Counted from the stretch's first letter, positions 1-5,407 are shown. The stretch: 8,329 nucleotides of DNA from Fimbriiglobus sp. (GCA_025352585.1 JANXTD010000317.1:1-8329); one strand, 5' to 3'. Notes: generated by a model from the sequence alone, not told the origin. Numbers and translations: made by a program.

Positions 1-342
1 GTCGACGGCAAGGTCATCATCGTCGATACGCTCACGATGGCGGCCCCCGCCACGAAGCATATGGTTGGCATCTTGAAGGCGATCAAGGCCGGCAAGAAGA
101 TGGTCAAGGCCGTTGACGCCAACAACGTCGAGACGACGACCGAAAAAGAAGTCACGCTGTTCGACACGACGGCGTTGATCGCGACGGCCGGGCACGACAT
201 GAACGTGTACAAGTCGAGCCGCAACCTCGGGGGAGTCAAAGTCCTCCCGGCCGCGGAACTCAACGCCTACACGGTGCTGAAGCAAAAGACCCTCGTGCTG
301 ACGCGGGCCGCCTACGACAGTCTCACCGCCGTCGGCAAGTAA
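1..342 (+). CDS. rplD: 50S ribosomal protein L4 (uL4), 3' portion only
   Basis: The reading frame is open from the first base of the window to the TAA at 340-342, giving 113 C-terminal residues; the 5' half lies outside the window. The visible part matches the L4 fold: a buried strand (VIIVDTL), a helix-rich stretch with many lysines, then the hallmark end, in which SSRNLGGVKVLPAAELN corresponds to the family pattern S.RN...V.VLP...LNVY, followed by LKQKTLVLTRAAYDSL. L4 binds 23S rRNA domain I and its long loop, not visible here, lines the peptide exit tunnel. In Escherichia coli L4 also represses its own operon, but the leader where that happens is upstream of this window. An internal ATG at 37 is not the start, since conserved L4 sequence continues upstream of it. 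The gene is followed by rplW after a 49-nt linker. Confidence 0.96.
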   Translation, partial: VDGKVIIVDTLTMAAPATKHMVGILKAIKAGKKMVKAVDANNVETTTEKEVTLFDTTALIATAGHDMNVYKSSRNLGGVKVLPAAELNAYTVLKQKTLVLTRAAYDSLTAVGK

Positions 343-391
343 GTCAGGAACACGCTTCTGCACCTCGTGCGGCGGCTTTGAGGATATTGCG

Positions 392-754
392 ATGCGTAGT
401 CGTCCGAGACCGAAGCGGTATGTCCGCAAACTCGAGAGCCGTAAGCCCTGCGTGCACGGCGACTCCGGCGTCGAGTTGCGCCCGTACCAGGTGATCATCC
501 GCCCGCTCATCACCGAGAAGGGCACCCACCTGACGACGCGCTCGAACGCCTACACCTTCATGGTGAACCCGCTGGCCAACAAGAACCAGATTCGGGAAGC
601 CGTCGAGGAACTGTTCAACGTCCGCGTCGAGGGCGTGCGGACGCAGAACTACATGGGCAAGCTGGCCCGCTTCAAGCAGATTCCGGGCAAGCAGGCCGAC
701 TGGAAGAAGGCGATCGTTACAGTCCACGCCGACGACCGCATCGACTTCATCTGA
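392..754 (+). CDS. rplW: 50S ribosomal protein L23 (uL23) with N-terminal extension
   Basis: The protein has 120 residues. Residues 31-120 are L23: PYQVIIRPLITEKG at 31-44 is the usual opening, AYTFMVNPLANKNQIREAVEELFNV is the central strand-helix unit, and VRTQNYMGK...ADWKKAIVTV is the conserved rRNA-binding end. L23 sits at the exit tunnel mouth on 23S rRNA and is the docking site for trigger factor and signal recognition particle. About 30 basic residues (MRSRPRPKRYVRKLESRKPC and on) precede the core, whereas most bacterial L23 proteins start near the YQVI segment. I keep the ATG at 392 because GAGGA at 380-384 lies 7 nt upstream of it. An in-frame TTG at 476 would remove the extension but lacks such a site. 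The extension probably adds rRNA contacts; that is inference. Confidence 0.96.
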   Translation: MRSRPRPKRYVRKLESRKPCVHGDSGVELRPYQVIIRPLITEKGTHLTTRSNAYTFMVNPLANKNQIREAVEELFNVRVEGVRTQNYMGKLARFKQIPGKQADWKKAIVTVHADDRIDFI

Positions 755-764
755 CGCCGACGGG

Positions 765-800
765 TTCAAGGTTCACGACGGCTGACGCTTCAAGGTTGAC
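765..800 (+). repeat. short imperfect direct repeat in the rplW-rplB linker
   Basis: The 12-mer TTCAAGGTTCAC at 765-776 recurs as TTCAAGGTTGAC at 789-800, 24 nt apart and with one mismatch. CTGACGC also occurs twice nearby, at 751-757 and 782-788, so the linker looks like a partial local duplication. I see no promoter or terminator in this 68-nt linker. Confidence 0.5.
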
Positions 801-822
801 ATTGGTTCGGGGAAGGTGACTC

Positions 823-1689
823 ATGGCGATTCGTCAATACAGTCCGACATCCGCAGGTCGCCGGGGCGGTAGCGTCTCCGACTTCGCGGAGTGTACCAAC
901 CCCGGCGTCAACGAGCCGGCCAAGCACCTGCTCAGCCCCCGCAAGAAGACCGGCGGCCGCAACCACCACGGCATCACGACCACCCGCCACCGAGGTGGCG
1001 GCCACAAGCAGAAGTTGCGGGCCATCGACTTCAAGCGCAAAAAAGACGGCATGGAGTGCGAGGTCCTCTCGGTCGAGTATGACCCGTGCCGGTCCGGCCG
1101 CATTGCCTTGGTCAAGTACACCGACGGCGACAAGCGTTACATCCTCGCCCCCGACGGCCTCAAGGCCGGGGACAAGTTGATGTCCGGCGACCTGGACGCC
1201 GTTGAGCCGCGGCTGGGCAACTGCCTGCCGCTCTCCCGCATCCCGCTGGGCACGACGGTTCACTGCGTCGAGTTGACGCCGGGTCGCGGTGGCCAGATTT
1301 GCCGCTCGGCCGGCACGACCGCGACGTTGAACGCCCGCGACAAGGGCCAGGCGCTGCTGACGATGCCCTCCGGCGAAGTCCGCAAGGTGTCGGTCAAGTG
1401 CCGGGCGACCATCGGCTCGGTGTCGAACCCCGACCACATGAACGTGAGCATGGGCAAGGCAGGCCGGATGCGCTGGAAGGGCCGCAAGCCCCACAACCGC
1501 GGCACCTCGATGAACCCGACCGACCACCCGATGGGCGGCGGCGAGGGTCGCACCGCCGGCGGCCGCAACCCGATGTCCAAAACGGGCGTGCTGTCGAAGG
1601 GCGGCAAGACCCGCGGCAAGAAGAAACCCTCGAACAACTCGATCGTCCGGCGTCGCCCGGCCGGGCCGTTCCAGACGAACAACGGTTAA
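823..1689 (+). CDS. rplB: 50S ribosomal protein L2 (uL2)
   Basis: The protein has 288 residues, against about 273-277 in most bacteria. The order of motifs is canonical: PTSAGRRGG start, KKTGGRNHHGITTTRHRGGGHKQ at 41-63, IDFKRKKDG, YDPCRSGRIALVKYTDGDKRYILAP, GQICRSAGTTA, SGEVRKV, and the C-terminal rRNA-binding segment starting NPTDHPMGGGEGR at 231-243. L2 binds 23S rRNA near the peptidyl transferase centre and the intersubunit bridge. His235 corresponds to the conserved His229 of E. coli L2 and is present. Two residues later the common His is Met237 (DHPM rather than DHPH). The extra length is a short insertion near residues 17-30 and a C-terminal tail after IVRRR. The start at 823 is supported by GGAAGG at 811-816 and by the MAIR..PTSAGRR opening. 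Confidence 0.98.
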   Translation: MAIRQYSPTSAGRRGGSVSDFAECTNPGVNEPAKHLLSPRKKTGGRNHHGITTTRHRGGGHKQKLRAIDFKRKKDGMECEVLSVEYDPCRSGRIALVKYTDGDKRYILAPDGLKAGDKLMSGDLDAVEPRLGNCLPLSRIPLGTTVHCVELTPGRGGQICRSAGTTATLNARDKGQALLTMPSGEVRKVSVKCRATIGSVSNPDHMNVSMGKAGRMRWKGRKPHNRGTSMNPTDHPMGGGEGRTAGGRNPMSKTGVLSKGGKTRGKKKPSNNSIVRRRPAGPFQTNNG

Positions 1690-1737
1690 TTGACTGCGAT
1701 CCTTGGACCTTGAACATTCAGCGTAGGGGTATTCGGC

Positions 1738-2013
1738 ATGGGCCGTTCGATGAAGAAGGGGCCGTACGTCGATCAGCGGCTCGAAGCCAAGGTCGCCAAG
1801 AACGGCAACAAGGAAGCCATCAAGACGTGGGCGCGGGACTGCACCTGCATCCCCGACTTCATCGGCATGACCTTCCTGGTTCACAACGGTCGGTCGTTCA
1901 TCAAGGTTTACGTCACCGAGGACATGATCGGGCACAAGCTCGGCGAGTTCTCCCTGACGCGCACCTTCAAGGGGCACTCCGGCGGTAAGGCCAAGGCCCC
2001 GGCCGGTAAGTAG
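1738..2013 (+). CDS. rpsS: 30S ribosomal protein S19 (uS19)
   Basis: The 91-residue protein matches S19 throughout: [15 protein letters not shown] at the start (residues 1-15), [24 protein letters not shown] in the middle, and the family signature [21 protein letters not shown] at 58-78. S19 forms a heterodimer with S13 in the 30S head and contacts the A-site finger of 23S rRNA. The residues after GKTW are [10 protein letters not shown], where many bacteria have SRRSTI.P, so two cysteines occur in a normally Cys-free position. The tail [10 protein letters not shown] is short and basic. AGGGG at 1725-1729 lies 8 nt before the ATG. The 3' end overlaps a duplicated sequence that supplies a second in-frame stop at 2023-2025. 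Confidence 0.97.
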   Translation: MGRSMKKGPYVDQRLEAKVAKNGNKEAIKTWARDCTCIPDFIGMTFLVHNGRSFIKVYVTEDMIGHKLGEFSLTRTFKGHSGGKAKAPAGK

Positions 2014-2024
2014 TCCGGTAAGTA
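2003..2024 (+). repeat. tandem duplication of the rpsS 3' end, with second in-frame stop
   Basis: CCGGTAAGTA occurs at 2003-2012 and again at 2015-2024, a 12-nt period. The first copy contains the rpsS stop TAG (2011-2013); the second gives TAA in the same frame at 2023-2025. Readthrough would add only Ser-Gly-Lys after one decoded stop. This looks like a small slippage duplication fixed at the gene end. Confidence 0.75.
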
Positions 2025-2067
2025 ACGAACATTCGGGATCACGCGGACACAACCTTCGAGCGGAACC

Positions 2068-2466
2068 ATGTTGTACAAAGCCCAACACCGATTTGCCGAC
2101 ATGGGACCGCGGAAGATGCGCCCGTTCGCCCACCTCATCTACGGCAAGAACGTGGACGAGGCGATCGAGGCCTTGCGGTTCTACCCGAACCGCGGTGCCC
2201 GCCTCATCGAAGGCGTCCTGAAGAGCGCCTACGGCAACGCCGAGGACAAGGGCTGCCAGAACCTCGAAGGCCTCGTGGTCCACGAGATCCGCATCGACGG
2301 CGGCCCGATGTTCAAGCGGATTCAGCCCCGCGCCCGCGGCACGGCCTTCGGCATCTTGCGTCGCCTGGCTCACATCACTGTGATCTTGGCCGACCCCGAA
2401 GCGATCGCCGAGGCTGCCACGACGGCCCAGGCGAACAAAACTCCGCAACCGGCGGCGGCCCAATAA
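2068..2466 (+). CDS. rplV: 50S ribosomal protein L22 (uL22)
   Basis: The protein has 132 residues; typical bacterial L22 has 110-120. Residues 4-108 align with the family: KAQHRFADMGPRKMRPFAHLIYGKNVDEAIEAL, LIEGVLKSAYGNAED, then the extended beta-hairpin GGPMFKRIQPRARGTAFGILRRLAHITVIL at 78-107, which reaches into the peptide exit tunnel near the macrolide site. L22 binds all six domains of 23S rRNA and is an early assembly protein. After HITVILADPE the protein carries about 20 extra residues rich in Ala, Thr, Gln and Pro. The start ATG at 2068 fits the family N-terminus, but the ribosome-binding site is weak (GAGCGGA at 2058-2064). It follows rpsS after 54 nt and precedes rpsC by 48 nt. Confidence 0.97.
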   Translation: MLYKAQHRFADMGPRKMRPFAHLIYGKNVDEAIEALRFYPNRGARLIEGVLKSAYGNAEDKGCQNLEGLVVHEIRIDGGPMFKRIQPRARGTAFGILRRLAHITVILADPEAIAEAATTAQANKTPQPAAAQ

Positions 2467-2501
2467 CGGCTCTCGACTCACACCGAACACGGCGACGAAT
2501 C

Positions 2502-2514
2502 AGGGGTATTGCGA
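2502..2514 (+). promoter_or_regulatory. ribosome-binding site that fixes the rpsC start
   Basis: AGGGG at 2502-2506 stands 8 nt before the ATG at 2515. An in-frame TTG at 2509 is only 2 nt from this site, so the ATG is the likely start. The leader AGGGGTATTGCGA closely resembles the leaders of rpsS (AGGGGTATTCGGC, 1725-1737) and rplW (AGGATATTGCG, 381-391). Confidence 0.75.
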
Positions 2515-3240
2515 ATGGGCCAGAAAGTCCGACCGACCGGCTTCCGCACTGGGATCTTCCAGACCTGGCAGAGCGCGTGGTACGCCAACAAGCAAGACTA
2601 CGGCGAGCTGCTGCTCGAAGACTACAACGTACGGAAGTTCATCCACAAGTACTTGACACAGTCGAAGGATCGCAAGCAAACTCGCCCGGCCATCGGCCGC
2701 ATCAAGATCGAGCGGACCCGCGAGCGGGTGATCGTCACGATCTATTCAAGCCGCGTCGGAGCGATCATCGGTAAGAAGGGCGAGAAGATCGAGAAGCTCA
2801 CGAAGGCTCTCGAGAAACTGACCCGTCGGCACATCGACGTGAAGACGATCGAAGTGACCCGCCCCGAGATCGACCCGCAACTCGTCGCGGACGACATCGC
2901 GGAGCAGCTCGAACGGCGGGCCAGCTTCCGCCGCACGATGAAGCAGGCGATGCAGCGGGCGATGGAGAACGGGGCCAAGGGCATCAAGCTCCAGCTCAGC
3001 GGCCGACTCGGCGGGGCCGAAATGGCACGCTGCGAGAAGGGGATGGAAGGCTCGATCCCCCTCTCCACGCTCCGGGCCAAGGTCGATTACGGGTTCACCG
3101 AAGCTTCGACGCCGCAAGGCAACATCGGGATCAAGTGCTGGATCAACAACGGCGACTACTTGAGCGGAGATATCAACGATGCCACTGATGCCCAAGCGGG
3201 TCAAGTTTCGAAAAAGCCAGCGCGGCGTCGTAAGGGGTAA
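2515..3240 (+). CDS. rpsC: 30S ribosomal protein S3 (uS3)
   Basis: The 241-residue protein starts MGQKVRPTGFRTGI, the standard S3 opening. The type II KH domain includes VIVTIYSSRVGAIIGKKGEKIEKL with its GKKG loop at residues 86-89. The C-terminal S3 domain runs from about 120 (DPQLVADDIAEQLERR.SFRR.MKQA) through SGRLGGAEMARCEKGMEGSIPLSTLRAKVDYG to GNIGIKCWINNGD near 213. S3 lies on the solvent side of the 30S head at the mRNA entry channel and contributes to mRNA helicase activity with S4 and S5. The final 20 residues (222-241), ending in KKPARRRKG, are encoded in DNA that also encodes the start of L16 in another frame. A longer form starting at the TTG 2509 is unlikely, because the leader AGGGG is placed for the ATG at 2515. 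Confidence 0.97.
   Translation: MGQKVRPTGFRTGIFQTWQSAWYANKQDYGELLLEDYNVRKFIHKYLTQSKDRKQTRPAIGRIKIERTRERVIVTIYSSRVGAIIGKKGEKIEKLTKALEKLTRRHIDVKTIEVTRPEIDPQLVADDIAEQLERRASFRRTMKQAMQRAMENGAKGIKLQLSGRLGGAEMARCEKGMEGSIPLSTLRAKVDYGFTEASTPQGNIGIKCWINNGDYLSGDINDATDAQAGQVSKKPARRRKG
3166..3170 (+). promoter_or_regulatory. rplP ribosome-binding site inside rpsC
   Basis: GGAGA at 3166-3170 is 8 nt upstream of the ATG at 3179. It lies within the rpsC coding sequence. Its spacing favours 3179 over the second in-frame ATG at 3188, which would be 17 nt away. Being inside a translated gene suggests coupling of L16 synthesis to S3 translation. Confidence 0.7.
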
Positions 3241-3598
3241 CGCGACCCGAGGCAACTACGTCGCCTACGGCGACTACGGCTTGCAAGCCCTGGAGGGCGG
3301 CTGGCTGAGCGCGGAGTGCATCGAGTCGGGCCGCATCACGATGACGCGGTTCGTCTCGGGCGAAGGCCGGTACTACATCCGCGTCTTCCCACACAAGAGC
3401 ATCACCGCCATCCCCGCCGAGACCCGGATGGGCAAGGGCAAGGGCGAGCCGGAGTACTGGGCGTCGGTCGTGAAGCCGGGCCAGATCCTGTTCGAGGTGG
3501 GCGGCATCCCCGAGGCCCAGGCCAAGGGCTGCCTGGCCCGCGTCGCCTACAAGATGCCGTTCAAGTGCCGGTTCGTCCCGCGACGCCCGGCGATTTAG
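3179..3598 (+). CDS. rplP: 50S ribosomal protein L16 (uL16), overlapping rpsC by 62 nt
   Basis: The protein has 139 residues, close to the usual 136-144. MPLMPKRVKFRKSQRG at 1-16 is the L16 N-terminus, followed by ATRGNYVAYGDYGLQALEGGWL, ESGRITMTRF, YYIRVFPHKSIT, and the signature ETRMGKGKGEPEYWASVVKPG at 81-101. L16 binds near the A-site tRNA elbow and organises helices 38 and 89 of 23S rRNA; it is a late assembly protein. Arg83 corresponds to the arginine that is hydroxylated in E. coli L16 (Arg81). The first 62 nt overlap the rpsC reading frame, so the L16 N-terminus and the S3 tail share DNA. Conservation of residues 4-25 supports this frame as real. Confidence 0.97.
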   Translation: MPLMPKRVKFRKSQRGVVRGNATRGNYVAYGDYGLQALEGGWLSAECIESGRITMTRFVSGEGRYYIRVFPHKSITAIPAETRMGKGKGEPEYWASVVKPGQILFEVGGIPEAQAKGCLARVAYKMPFKCRFVPRRPAI

Positions 3599-3626
3599 TG
3601 ATAGCATGGATGGAACTGACAGACAC

Positions 3627-3649
3627 CTCGGGGCGGCGTTCGCCCCGAG
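3627..3649 (+). other. strong GC hairpin in the rplP-rpmC linker
   Basis: CTCGGGGCG (3627-3635) and CGCCCCGAG (3641-3649) form a perfect 9-bp stem around the loop GCGTT. It is followed by TCACCGTTCAAG, with no T-run, so it is not a standard intrinsic terminator. It could be an RNA-stability or processing element, or slow polymerase between L16 and L29; none of these is shown. Confidence 0.7.
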
Positions 3650-3682
3650 TCACCGTTCAAGACCTGGCGACTTGGTGGGACC

Positions 3683-4081
3683 ATGAACTCGAGTGAACTG
3701 CACGGGATGAGCGACGACGTGCTCGCCCTCACCCTCTCGGACACCGAGAAGTCGATCTTCAATTTGCGCTTCCTCGCCTCGACCGACAAGAAGAACACGT
3801 CGAGCGAAGTGAAGAAGTCCAAGAAGGACATCGCCCGCGTCAAGTCCGAGCAGCGCCGCCGCGAACTCGTCAAGATCGCCGCGATGCCGGACGCCGCGCT
3901 CAACGCCGCCATCGCCGCCGAGTCGGCGAAGGTCGAGGCCTCCGCCCCCGGCAAGCGCCGCGCCCTGCGGACCTACCAGCGGCTGACCGTGATCCAAACC
4001 GTGCGGGCCATCAAGCTCGCTTCCACCCCGACGCCGGCGACGGCCGCAGCGATTCCCGCCACGACCGGGAAGGGAAAGTAA
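3683..4081 (+). CDS. rpmC: 50S ribosomal protein L29 (uL29) with long C-terminal extension
   Basis: The first 63 residues are L29: ELHGMSDDVLALTLSDTEKSIFNLRF then a short loop and SSEVKKSKKDIARVKSEQRRRE, with the conserved NLRF (27-30) and the helix-loop-helix pattern. L29 lies beside L23 at the exit tunnel mouth. Typical L29 has 60-75 residues, but this frame continues to 132. The extra 69 residues hold an Ala-rich helix-prone stretch (64-85), a basic segment (APGKRRALRTYQRLTVIQTVRAIKL, 88-112) and a Thr/Pro/Ala tail ending TGKGK. Base composition does not change across the join, and I see no frameshift. The start follows a weak GGTGGGA at 3674-3680. The stop lies 3 nt before rpsQ. I recognise no known domain in the extension. 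Confidence 0.93.
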   Translation: MNSSELHGMSDDVLALTLSDTEKSIFNLRFLASTDKKNTSSEVKKSKKDIARVKSEQRRRELVKIAAMPDAALNAAIAAESAKVEASAPGKRRALRTYQRLTVIQTVRAIKLASTPTPATAAAIPATTGKGK

Positions 4082-4084
4082 CTC

Positions 4085-4465
4085 ATGGCCGACACGACCA
4101 CGCCTCCCGCCACCGCCGAAGCCGCCGCCCCCGAAGTCCGGGGCGTCCGCCGCATCGTGACCGGCATCGTGACCCGCGACAAGAACCTCAAGACGCGCCG
4201 CGTCGAGATTCAGACGCTGGTTAAGCACCCGAAGTACGGCAAGTACATCAAGCAACGCACCATTCTGTACGTCCACGACGAGAAGAACGAGTCGGCACTG
4301 GGCGACACGATCGAGGCGATGGAGTCGCGGCCGCTGTCGCGGACCAAGCGCTGGCGGCTGACGCGGGTCGTCAAACTCGCCCCGAGCCGGACGCTGTCGA
4401 ACATCGAAGGGGCCAAGAGCCTCGCCGGCAGCCAGGTTGCCGAAGCCACGGGCGTCAAGTCGTAA
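4085..4465 (+). CDS. rpsQ: 30S ribosomal protein S17 (uS17), extended at both ends
   Basis: Residues 19-98 are S17: RGVRRIVTGIVTRDKNLKTRRVEI (OB-fold start), LVKHPKYGKYIKQRTILYVHDEKNESALGDTIEAMESRPLSRTKRWRLTRVV, with the family signature around GDTIE.ME.RPLS..KRW. S17 binds 16S rRNA in the 30S body and is a primary assembly protein. The whole protein has 126 residues against about 80-90 usually: an N-terminal Thr/Pro/Ala head (MADTTTPPATAEAAAPE, 1-17) and a C-terminal tail of about 28 residues. The start at 4085 has a purine-rich GGGAAGGGA (4067-4075) upstream, inside the end of rpmC, so translation of the two genes is probably coupled. An alternative start within the head is not supported by any ATG before the core. 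Confidence 0.95.
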   Translation: MADTTTPPATAEAAAPEVRGVRRIVTGIVTRDKNLKTRRVEIQTLVKHPKYGKYIKQRTILYVHDEKNESALGDTIEAMESRPLSRTKRWRLTRVVKLAPSRTLSNIEGAKSLAGSQVAEATGVKS

Positions 4466-4493
4466 CGGCCAATGACCAAGGCCGTTCGCGGCC
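4464..4493 (+). promoter_or_regulatory. two mutually exclusive hairpins at the rpsQ-rplN junction
   Basis: AACGGCC (4464-4470) can pair with GGCCGTT (4480-4486) in a 7-bp stem around a 9-nt loop. The same 4480-4484 (GGCCG) can instead pair with CGGCC (4489-4493) around a TTCG loop. The arms overlap, so only one can form at a time. The region lies between the rpsQ stop and the rplN start, at the place where E. coli begins its spc operon. Regulatory function is inference. Confidence 0.5.
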
Positions 4494-4510
4494 GCTTACG
4501 GGATGTGACC

Positions 4511-4876
4511 ATGATTCAGATGTATACGTACCTTGATGTCGCCGACAACACCGGTGCCAAGGAAGTCATGTGTATCCAGGTTCTCGGCGGCAACAAGCGC
4601 CGCGTGGCCTACCTCGGCGACCTGATCCGCGCGAGCGTCAAGAAGGCGTTGCCGGGCGGCGACGTGAAGCCGGGCGACGTGATCAAGGGCGTTGTCGTCC
4701 GCACCCGCGTCGCGACCCGCCGCGAAGACGGCAGCTACGTCCGCTTCGACCGCAACGCCTTGGTGTTGCTCGACAACGACAACAACCCGCGCGGCACCCG
4801 CATCTTCGGAGCGGTCCCCCGCGAGCTGCGGGCCAAGTTCAACAAGATCATCAGCCTCGCGGCCGAAGTGGTTTAG
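4511..4876 (+). CDS. rplN: 50S ribosomal protein L14 (uL14)
   Basis: From the ATG at 4511 the protein has 121 residues, matching the usual 122. The motifs are [27 protein letters not shown] at 1-27, [26 protein letters not shown], and the signature [28 protein letters not shown] at 80-107, with the SLAAEVV ending. L14 forms part of the 50S interface near L19 and is the binding site of the silencing factor RsfS. An in-frame ATG at 4472 would add 13 residues ([13 protein letters not shown]) that are absent from the family, and that DNA forms hairpins, so I reject it. GGGATGTG just upstream of 4511 is a weak ribosome-binding site. The gene is the first of the spc-type half. Confidence 0.97.
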   Translation: MIQMYTYLDVADNTGAKEVMCIQVLGGNKRRVAYLGDLIRASVKKALPGGDVKPGDVIKGVVVRTRVATRREDGSYVRFDRNALVLLDNDNNPRGTRIFGAVPRELRAKFNKIISLAAEVV

Positions 4877-4905
4877 TAGTTGGTCGTTATCAGTTTGTAG
4901 TTGGT
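4876..4905 (+). repeat. GTAGTTGGT direct repeat in the rplN-rplX linker
   Basis: GTAGTTGGT occurs at 4876-4884 and 4897-4905, 21 nt apart, in a low-GC, T-rich patch (TAGTTGGTCGTTATCAGTTT) unlike the flanking genes. The first copy starts at the last base of the rplN stop codon. The same kind of simple TAGTTGGT filler is, as I remember, common between genes in planctomycetes. Confidence 0.55.
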
Positions 4906-4951
4906 GGTGCTCCGCGTCGCGTGGGTAACGAATCGTAAAGGACGAGTTGAG

Positions 4952-5302
4952 ATGTTTATTCGCAAAGACGACCTGGTGGAAGTGACTTGCGGCGACGACA
5001 AGGGCAAGCGCGGCAAGGTGCTGCGGGTGGTTCGCGCCGACGAGAAGGTCGTCGTCGAGGGCGTCAACCGCGTCTACAAGCACATGAAGCCGAGCCGCGG
5101 CAACCAGCAGGGCGGGCGGCTCTCGAAGGAGATGCCGGTCGCCGTGTCGAACGTGTCGCTCATCGACCCCTCGACCGGCACGCGTACCAAGGTCGGCGTC
5201 CGCTACGCGGCCGACGGCACTAAGGAACTGTACGCCAAAAAGAGCGGTGCCCGCATCCGCTCCTTGAGCAAGCCCAAGCCCAAGTTCGCCAAGCCGGCGT
5301 AA
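4952..5302 (+). CDS. rplX: 50S ribosomal protein L24 (uL24)
   Basis: From 4952 the protein has 116 residues, near the usual 100-110. The KOW motif covers residues 5-31 ([27 protein letters not shown]), followed by [35 protein letters not shown] and TKVGVRY, all characteristic of L24. L24 initiates 50S assembly by binding the 5' end of 23S rRNA and lies near the tunnel exit. It ends in a basic tail, [17 protein letters not shown] prefer the ATG at 4952 over one at 4901: AAAGGA at 4937-4942 is 9 nt upstream, and residues added by the longer form (MVVLRVAWVTNRKGRVE) have no counterpart in the family and come from the repeat-bearing linker. Confidence 0.97.
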   Translation: MFIRKDDLVEVTCGDDKGKRGKVLRVVRADEKVVVEGVNRVYKHMKPSRGNQQGGRLSKEMPVAVSNVSLIDPSTGTRTKVGVRYAADGTKELYAKKSGARIRSLSKPKPKFAKPA

Positions 5303-5319
5303 TCCAGTGATTCACGATG

Positions 5320-5342
5320 GCGGCGGGGGTTTTCCCCGCCGC
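5320..5342 (+). other. strong GC hairpin in the rplX-rplE linker
   Basis: GCGGCGGGG (5320-5328) pairs perfectly with CCCCGCCGC (5334-5342) around GTTTT. The following bases, TTCCCGTTTTCCC, are pyrimidine-rich but contain no unbroken T-run, so this is at best a weak terminator or attenuator. In E. coli the S8 translational repression site lies at this same junction, but I cannot see the S8-specific internal loop here. Confidence 0.65.
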
Positions 5343-5403
5343 TTCCCGTTTTCCCTTGCCGCGTGTCGCCCGTCGGGATGGGTCACACTTCCCGGCACCT
5401 GTT

Positions 5404-5407
5404 GGAG
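5404..5407 (+). promoter_or_regulatory. ribosome-binding site that fixes the rplE start
   Basis: GGAG at 5404-5407 stands 7 nt before the ATG at 5415. The open frame extends back to 5307, but that upstream DNA is the hairpin-bearing linker and encodes nothing resembling L5. Confidence 0.7.

Noticed and set aside
1690..1718. TTGACT as a -35 promoter element after rplB
   Set aside because: At 17-nt spacing the -10 position reads AACATT, a poor match, and nothing else suggests a promoter within the operon.
790..2490. Long open frame on the reverse strand (566 codons)
   Set aside because: It lies antisense to rplB, rpsS and rplV, which have strong family matches. Long antisense frames are expected in GC-rich DNA, and the translation shows no recognisable domain.
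3610..3696. Possible 28-codon small ORF between rplP and rpmC
   Set aside because: It has no clear ribosome-binding site, spans the GC hairpin, and overlaps the rpmC start by 14 nt.
4472..4510. Longer rplN start at ATG 4472
   Set aside because: It would add 13 residues not found in L14, and the DNA is taken up by alternative hairpins. The ATG at 4511 gives the family N-terminus.
5320..5355. Intrinsic terminator between rplX and rplE
   Set aside because: The stem is strong, but the following bases break the T-run with C and G, and termination here would cut off essential genes. Kept as a hairpin only.
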